From CAYVDH01 sp964450355 (lineage in GTDB: Bacteria; Bacteroidota; Bacteroidia; NS11-12g; UBA955), in the NCBI GenBank assembly GCA_964450355.1, contig CAYVDH010000023.1, forward strand, positions 1 to 28,849: a stretch of 28,849 nucleotides of DNA, in the 5' to 3' direction. The notes beneath the pieces were generated by a model. It saw only the letters and a program-made list of their open reading frames with translations. It made no database searches and was not told the origin of the DNA. The position numbers and the translations under genes are program-made. Shown here piece by piece: positions 25,501-28,849 of the stretch (its first letter is position 1; each line of letters begins with the position of its first letter).

Positions 25501-25815
25501 AAAGACCCTTTGCTGATATACAAACTAGAATCATTTAAATTGTACCAAGGCATGATTTCTAGAATGAATGATAAAATATTATCAACTTTGTTCAAAACTA
25601 AAATTGCTACTCAAGACAATAAAGCTGTTCAAGAAACCAAACAACCTCAAAGAACAGACATGAGTAAAATGCAATTAACTCGCACCGATGAAAACACCAG
25701 CACTAGCACTAACAGTTCAAACAACGAAAACCCATACATGAATGGAACTGATGATGGTCAAAAATTAAGCAGAGCTGACAGAAGAAAACAAGAAAGATTA
25801 AGTAAAAAGAAATAA
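22519..25815 (+). CDS. secA: Preprotein translocase ATPase SecA
   Basis: This encodes 1098 residues. SecA drives secretory proteins through SecYEG by ATP hydrolysis. Walker A GTGEGKT (197-203), DEVD (304-307), the MAGRGTDI motif (695-702) and QLRGRSGRQGDPG (730-742) are intact. It is about 200 residues longer than E. coli SecA: an extra charged segment (about 335-420, including AGNTGEKEGEGG) sits near the cross-linking domain, as in other Bacteroidota. The C-terminal Cys/His zinc motif used by many SecA proteins for SecB and ribosome contact is absent; the end is a Thr, Ser and Asn-rich linker and a basic tail (SRADRRKQERLSKKK). I chose the ATG at 22519; the TTG at 22510 lies in the promoter box. 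It overlaps the next gene by one base. Confidence 0.97.
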   Translation: MLNSIFKSVSKLFGGSKSERDVNEIRPLVDSINQFFNQYNTLSNDELRNKTNEFISKIQKDCESISNSIDELKNKINDLDSLDIHLKDEYFNKIDSLELEKNQAIEKSLMDILPQAFAVVKQTAKRFAENPTIIAKATELDKLLSQKKKNIRIDGDNVIYDNEWLAAGGLVKWNMVHYDVQLIGGMVLHQGKIAEMGTGEGKTLVSTLPAYLNALAKRGVHIVTVNDYLAKRDCEWNGPLFEFLGLTVDCIDMHRPNSEERRKAYLADITYGTNNEFGFDYLRDNMCHRPEEMVQRKHHFAMVDEVDSVLIDDARTPLIISGPVPKGDVQEYSALKPRIERLVEAQKKAVNTFLNDAKKQIEAGNTGEKEGEGGLALLRAHRGLPKNKAIIKFLGEQGMKALLLKTENYYLQDQQREMPKADAELYFVIDEKNNQVELTDKGIEMITQSGEEKDFFIIPDVGSEIAEIEKSNKDKNEKAALKEELMRNFAIKSERIHSINQLLKAYTLFEKDVEYIIQEGKVKIVDEQTGRVLDGRRYSDGLHQAIEAKENVKVEAATQTFATITLQNYFRMYHKLCGMTGTAETEAGEFWEIYKLDVVVIPTNKPVQRKDMDDLIYKTKREKYNAVIDEIGKLTSQGRPVLVGTTSVEISETLSRMLKMRNIKHNVLNAKQHQREAEIVAEAGLPSAVTIATNMAGRGTDIKINDEVKNAGGLAIIGTERHDSRRVDRQLRGRSGRQGDPGSSLFYVSLEDDLMRKFGSDRASKLMDKFGYKEGEVIQHSIMSKTIERSQKKVEQNNFGMRKRLLEYDDVMNKQRTVIYKRRRNALFGDRLALDLQNMLLDWCDEKISNAKSQDDFDGLKLDLAVAFATELPFDYEQFKSNKTEDLADTLFDSLQAAYQERQKLLIDTALPVLKNLFQREGSKVGFVMIPFTDGLKEFGIPVELEKTIRTEGKELTLEYEKNICLETIDDEWKDHLRELDELKQSANNAVFEQKDPLLIYKLESFKLYQGMISRMNDKILSTLFKTKIATQDNKAVQETKQPQRTDMSKMQLTRTDENTSTSTNSSNNENPYMNGTDDGQKLSRADRRKQERLSKKK

Positions 25816-26210
25816 TGAAAAAATTCGCATTAATTATCGGTTTATTTTACGCCTTAATAGACCTTAAGGCACAAGGAAACATTACTATCTCCAAACCCGA
25901 AGGACTAGATGGCCTTATCTACAGCAGAACTGCAAAAAGAAAAAACCCAGACACCAAAATTGATGGCTTTCATATCATGATTTTTCGTGGTGATAACAGA
26001 ATAAAAGCAGACAATGAAAAAAGCAAATTTGATCTTGCTTTTGCTCAATACTTTTCAGAAGTGGTGTGGGACGAACCAGTATTCAAAGTCTATGTAGGTT
26101 TGTTTCGCACACGATTAGAATGCATGGCATTGATGAATCAAATCACCGATAAATATCAAACCGCCATTGTCATCAAAGACAAAATATTATACCCTCCTCT
26201 TAATTATTAA
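25815..26210 (+). CDS. Exported SPOR-like domain protein
   Basis: This encodes 131 residues. The N-terminus is a signal peptide (MKKFALIIGLFYALIDLKAQ, cleavage near residue 19 or 20). After a short spacer the rest fits one SPOR fold: a first strand DGFHIMIFRGDNR, a helix region KSKFDLAFAQYF, the strand VFKVYVGLFRTRLEC with the characteristic GxFRTR turn, and a final strand IVIKDKI. SPOR domains bind peptidoglycan lacking stem peptides, often at division sites. The similarity is judged by eye, so the domain call is probable, not certain. It shares one base with the secA stop (TAATG), so it is likely translated after SecA. Nothing in the sequence shows a membrane anchor. Confidence 0.72.
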   Translation: MKKFALIIGLFYALIDLKAQGNITISKPEGLDGLIYSRTAKRKNPDTKIDGFHIMIFRGDNRIKADNEKSKFDLAFAQYFSEVVWDEPVFKVYVGLFRTRLECMALMNQITDKYQTAIVIKDKILYPPLNY

Positions 26211-26225
26211 AAAAATTTTTAAAAG

Positions 26226-26257
26226 GTTGTAACTTTTTAAAAACAGCTTGCGTTTAA
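26226..26257 (+). promoter_or_regulatory. ECF-type promoter (AAC-N17-CGT)
   Basis: GTTGTAAC with a following T-run (AAC at 26231-26233) and CGTTTAA (26251-26257) are separated by 17 nt, the classical AAC/CGT layout of ECF sigma factor promoters. It lies 16 nt before the sigma factor ATG, suggesting that the sigma factor transcribes its own operon. Confidence 0.65.
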
Positions 26258-26273
26258 CTTGTATTCTGAATAA

Positions 26274-26756
26274 ATGACAGAGAAAGAATACAATATCTGT
26301 GTAGATGAAATTTCTAATCTTCTGTTTAGGTTTATTTGGAAACAATTAAAAGTGAAAGAAGACTCAGAAAATATTGTACAGGACAGCTTTGAATCCCTAT
26401 GGATAAACAAAGATAAAGTAGAATTTAACAAAGCTAAAAGCTGGTTGTTTACTACTGGGTATCGCAAAATGATAGACCTGTTGCGCAAAGAAAACAAAAC
26501 AGGTGAAATGCCTGAACACATCAGAGAAAAAGGCTCATTTCAACAAAATTCAGATGTAAAAGAAATCATCAATGAAGCCTTAGAAAAACTTCCTGAAATA
26601 CAAAAAACGGTAATCATTTTAAGGGATTATGAAGGTTACGATTACAAGGAAATTGGAGAAATTACAGGATTGAACGAATCGCAAGTAAAAGTATATATCT
26701 TTAGAGGAAGACAAACATTAAAAAATTATTTAGTAGCTATAGACAATGTCATATGA
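26274..26756 (+). CDS. ECF-family RNA polymerase sigma factor
   Basis: This encodes 160 residues, the usual length for an ECF (group 4) sigma factor. Region 2 is represented by EDSENIVQDSFESLW (about 29-43) and the segment up to YRKMIDLLRKE, which should contact the -10 element. Region 4 is a clear helix-turn-helix, LPEIQKTVIILRDYEGYDYK followed by EIGEITGLNESQVKVYIFRG (about 106-148). There is no extra C-terminal domain. It heads an operon with an anti-sigma factor (ATGA overlap) and an outer-membrane protein. An AAC-N17-CGT promoter stands just upstream, so autoregulation is likely. The signal it responds to is unknown. Confidence 0.92.
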   Translation: MTEKEYNICVDEISNLLFRFIWKQLKVKEDSENIVQDSFESLWINKDKVEFNKAKSWLFTTGYRKMIDLLRKENKTGEMPEHIREKGSFQQNSDVKEIINEALEKLPEIQKTVIILRDYEGYDYKEIGEITGLNESQVKVYIFRGRQTLKNYLVAIDNVI

Positions 26757-27544
26757 AAATTAACAAAGAAAATATTGACGAATACATGTTCAGACTTTTG
26801 GAAAATGACTTAAATCCAAAAGAAACCGAGGCATTAAAACAAGTAATAGCCGAAAATCATGAATACCAAAAACTTTGGCAAAACTGGAAAAACACAGTAG
26901 TTACACCAGAAAATTTAATGCCTTATGTTGATTTTTCTCACTTGAAAAAAGAAAGCAAAAAAGGAGTCATTTTATGGTGGCATTATGCCGCTGCTGCCAG
27001 CATCATCATTGTTTTAGGATTGGGAATATTAATGAATCAAACAAAACAAAATAATCAACCTATATTAGTGGAAGAAAATGGAAACAAAAAACCAGTAATT
27101 ACCGTTCCAGAAATAAAACCAATTAATCAAAATACTGTTGCCTCAGACAGCAGCAAAGATTTCAAAGAAAAAGTAAGACATTATGCTAAAAGCACAATCA
27201 ATCCAACCCCAAAAGAACAAATCATTGATATTGAAACTCCAAATGAAAACAACACCATTGACAATAAAATAGCCATAGAAATCCCTGTCAATAATGAGAT
27301 TAAAAAAGAAAGCCCCTTGGTTTTTGAAAAAACAAATCCAGTATTAGTCTCTACTAATCCAATCAGTGTTGAATACTATCAGGAAGCTTATATTGGAGGC
27401 GATATTGAAAACAAACCAAAGACTAACATCTTCAAACGAATGTTCTCAAAACCAAGTTTGAAAATAGTAAACGATACCACCACTAAACTGAACAAAAAAC
27501 TCATCATAGAAAACGATAAATACAAAATATTCGCAGGATTTTAA
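26753..27544 (+). CDS. Putative membrane anti-sigma factor
   Basis: This encodes 263 residues. The N-terminus (about 1-65: NIDEYMFRLLENDLNPKETE, then a HEYQKLWQNW helix) looks like the small sigma-binding domain seen next to ECF sigma factors in Bacteroidota. One transmembrane helix follows (about 77-94, YAAAASIIIVLGLGILM), and the periplasmic part is low-complexity, rich in Asn, Lys, Glu and Pro. It has no FecR signature. The start overlaps the sigma factor stop as ATGA. By position and topology it should hold the sigma factor inactive at the inner membrane until released by an envelope cue. The C-terminus contains NIFKRMFSKPS, echoed in the next gene's product. Confidence 0.8.
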   Translation: MKINKENIDEYMFRLLENDLNPKETEALKQVIAENHEYQKLWQNWKNTVVTPENLMPYVDFSHLKKESKKGVILWWHYAAAASIIIVLGLGILMNQTKQNNQPILVEENGNKKPVITVPEIKPINQNTVASDSSKDFKEKVRHYAKSTINPTPKEQIIDIETPNENNTIDNKIAIEIPVNNEIKKESPLVFEKTNPVLVSTNPISVEYYQEAYIGGDIENKPKTNIFKRMFSKPSLKIVNDTTTKLNKKLIIENDKYKIFAGF

Positions 27545-27559
27545 ACAAACACACACATC

Positions 27560-28507
27560 ATGAAACAAATAAACATCTTAATTGCTTTAATCATTTTGCT
27601 GATTAATCAGCTAGCTAAAGGACAAACAGCTACAGACAGCATTAAAATCATTTACAAAAACAATGAGCACAACATCACTAAAGCCAAAGGCAGCACCAGC
27701 AGTAATTCAACTTTAGTATTTAAAGACAGCATTGAAAACAAAAAAGTGATCGTAAATGTCACTTTCGCTCCAATGAATAGCAATACTGTAAAAACTAAAC
27801 CTGAAAACGAAGAAGATAGCATATTTAAACGCATCATCAACATCATTCCTGGGCACGATTCTAAAACAAGAAAAAATGCAGTAGAATTCAATGTGCTTAC
27901 TAATTTTAGTTTAGGATTTACCATGGGGCAACAAGGCAACTCTCCTACTCCATACAATGCCATCAACCCAAACACAGGCAAAAGTGCTAACATCAGTTTA
28001 GACCTTGCTGAACTCAATGTCAATTTACTTAAAAATCAATTGCTATTTACTGTTGGATTCGGATTTAACAATTATTATTTAAAATACGATAACAAACAAA
28101 TCAATCAAAAATTAAATTCAAATGGAGAGCTTGCTTTAATCAAAGATACAGTAAATATATACCGTAAAAACAGACAAGATATAAGGTATTATAATGTGCC
28201 AATTTTATTGCATTACAAATCAAAAAATGGTGATTTTAAAATCTCTGCTGGTGTGGAATACAATTTCAATGGAAGAACGAAAAAAACACAAAAAGGTAGC
28301 AACGAAAATGGCGATTTCAAATACAAATTTGAAAACCAAATAGGCATCAAATCTGAACAACTTAACGCTTTGGTTAGATTGGAATTAAAACGAATCGCAT
28401 TTTATACCCGAATTGGTTTAGATACTTTATACAAAGAATCAGCTTTTGCAGCTAATACTAACCCCGATCAAATGCTGTATTCTTTTGGCGTGTGTTTATT
28501 TAATTAA
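27560..28507 (+). CDS. Outer-membrane beta-barrel protein of the ECF operon
   Basis: This encodes 315 residues. Residues 1-21 form a Sec signal peptide (MKQINILIALIILLINQLAKG). A polar periplasmic region (about 22-105) contains SIFKRIINIIPG. From about residue 112 the sequence is strand-like: VEFNVLTNFSLGFTMG, LLFTVGFGFNNYYLKY, FKISAGVEYNFNG, LVRLELKRIAFYTRIGL and a final YSFGVCLFN, as in the eight-strand-type barrels common in Bacteroidota. No finer family is recognised. It begins 15 nt after the anti-sigma stop, so it is likely the third gene of that operon and could report on, or be the effector of, outer-membrane stress; this is inference. Confidence 0.8.
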   Translation: MKQINILIALIILLINQLAKGQTATDSIKIIYKNNEHNITKAKGSTSSNSTLVFKDSIENKKVIVNVTFAPMNSNTVKTKPENEEDSIFKRIINIIPGHDSKTRKNAVEFNVLTNFSLGFTMGQQGNSPTPYNAINPNTGKSANISLDLAELNVNLLKNQLLFTVGFGFNNYYLKYDNKQINQKLNSNGELALIKDTVNIYRKNRQDIRYYNVPILLHYKSKNGDFKISAGVEYNFNGRTKKTQKGSNENGDFKYKFENQIGIKSEQLNALVRLELKRIAFYTRIGLDTLYKESAFAANTNPDQMLYSFGVCLFN

Positions 28508-28565
28508 ACCTCTAAGATAATAAAGTAAAAAAAGTTGCGTTAATTTGTTGAAAGAGAACAATTAA

Positions 28566-28849
28566 ATGACAACAAAAAAACCATTATTCTATGTATTTCT
28601 TGGATATGTATTGATTCAATGCAAGATTAGTTATGCTATTGATTCATACTCTTTGTTTAAAAACAACATCATTCTCTCTAAAAAATCTGTTGTATATAAA
28701 TACTCATCTATTGACTTTAGTTTAGTAGATTCTATTGATTTAAGTAAACAAGATTTTTTATTGGATTCTCTCACCTCTAAAATTGAAACTGAATACCACT
28801 TAACAGATTTTAAAAAAGAAAAATTACAAACTAAAATAAAGAATTGCAT
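28566..28849 (+). CDS. Secreted protein, partial (3' end beyond window)
   Basis: The frame is open from an ATG at 28566 to the window edge, giving 94 residues. The start MTTKKPLFYVFLGYVLIQCK followed by ISYAIDSYSL looks like a signal peptide with cleavage near SYA/ID. Cys19 in IQCK is not a good lipobox, so a soluble or surface protein is more likely than a lipoprotein. The visible mature part is polar with repeated Asp-Ser (SLVDSIDL, LLDSLTS). No family is recognised. It lies 58 nt after the barrel gene on the same strand. The gap contains TTAATTTG (one base from the -7 consensus) at 28537-28544, which could be a weak promoter, so it may or may not belong to the ECF operon. Confidence 0.6.
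   Translation, partial: MTTKKPLFYVFLGYVLIQCKISYAIDSYSLFKNNIILSKKSVVYKYSSIDFSLVDSIDLSKQDFLLDSLTSKIETEYHLTDFKKEKLQTKIKNC

Noticed and set aside
26205..26225. A/T-rich inverted repeat (TTAAAAA/TTTTTAA) after the SPOR-like gene as a terminator
   Set aside because: It has no G+C stem, and such A/T symmetry is expected by chance in this composition.
27652..28023. 123-codon antisense frame inside the barrel gene of the ECF operon
   Set aside because: The plus-strand gene has a signal peptide and barrel pattern, and the antisense frame has no supporting context.
28631..28849. 72-codon minus-strand frame at the window end
   Set aside because: The plus-strand frame from 28566 on the same bases has an ATG and a signal peptide and is the better gene.
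1..28849. CRISPR arrays, tRNA or rRNA genes, insertion sequences, phage genes
   Set aside because: I saw no repeat-spacer pattern, no tRNA-like cloverleaf, no transposase or integrase frame, and no gene-free stretch over 300 bases that could hold such elements.

Overview
This is an AT-rich, almost fully coding window from a Gram-negative bacterium, most likely a Bacteroidota member. The evidence is TAnnTTTG promoter boxes, a PASTA-bearing FtsI, an enlarged MraY, a SecA of about 1100 residues, an FtsZ ending in LHDNVD, many outer-membrane beta-barrel and lipoprotein genes, and few Shine-Dalgarno sequences. MraZ and SPOR wording resembles Chitinophagales or Sphingobacteriia, but I cannot place it below phylum with confidence.

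Layout. Positions 1-1802 (minus) hold two overlapping lipoprotein genes, the second cut by the window edge. Positions 1889-3764 (plus) hold a small XRE regulator, a membrane-anchored SGNH hydrolase and kdsC. Positions 3767-6340 (minus) hold a tightly overlapping set read as MATE exporter, outer-membrane protein, dtd. Positions 6446-21527 (plus) are a complete dcw (division and cell wall) cluster in the order mraZ-rsmH-ftsL-ftsI-murE-mraY-murD-ftsW-murG-murC-ftsQ-ftsA-ftsZ, followed with a 1-nt overlap by a beta-barrel gene (21527-22345). Positions 22483-26210 hold secA with its own promoter and an overlapping SPOR-like gene. Positions 26226-28507 hold an ECF sigma factor, anti-sigma factor and outer-membrane protein operon with its own ECF-type promoter. 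A partial secreted-protein gene starts at 28566.

How the genes work together. MurE, MurD, MraY, MurG and MurC make lipid II. FtsW and FtsI polymerise and cross-link it at the septum. FtsL, FtsQ, FtsA and FtsZ form the divisome scaffold. RsmH methylates 16S rRNA and MraZ probably represses the cluster. murF, murB and ddl are not here. Most junctions overlap by 1-11 nt, suggesting translational coupling.

Most notable signals. (1) A perfect triple AAAGTGG direct repeat at 10-bp period stands just before mraZ and matches the MraZ operator described in Mollicutes. (2) Three genes (SGNH hydrolase, MATE, secA) have the -7 box only 4-6 nt from the start codon, implying leaderless transcripts. (3) The ECF operon carries an AAC-N17-CGT promoter. 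(4) SecA lacks the usual C-terminal zinc motif. I found no rRNA, tRNA, CRISPR array or insertion sequence. No gene-free stretch exceeds 300 bases. The window holds mostly known families; I see no clearly new multi-gene system, and the regulatory signals are the best leads.
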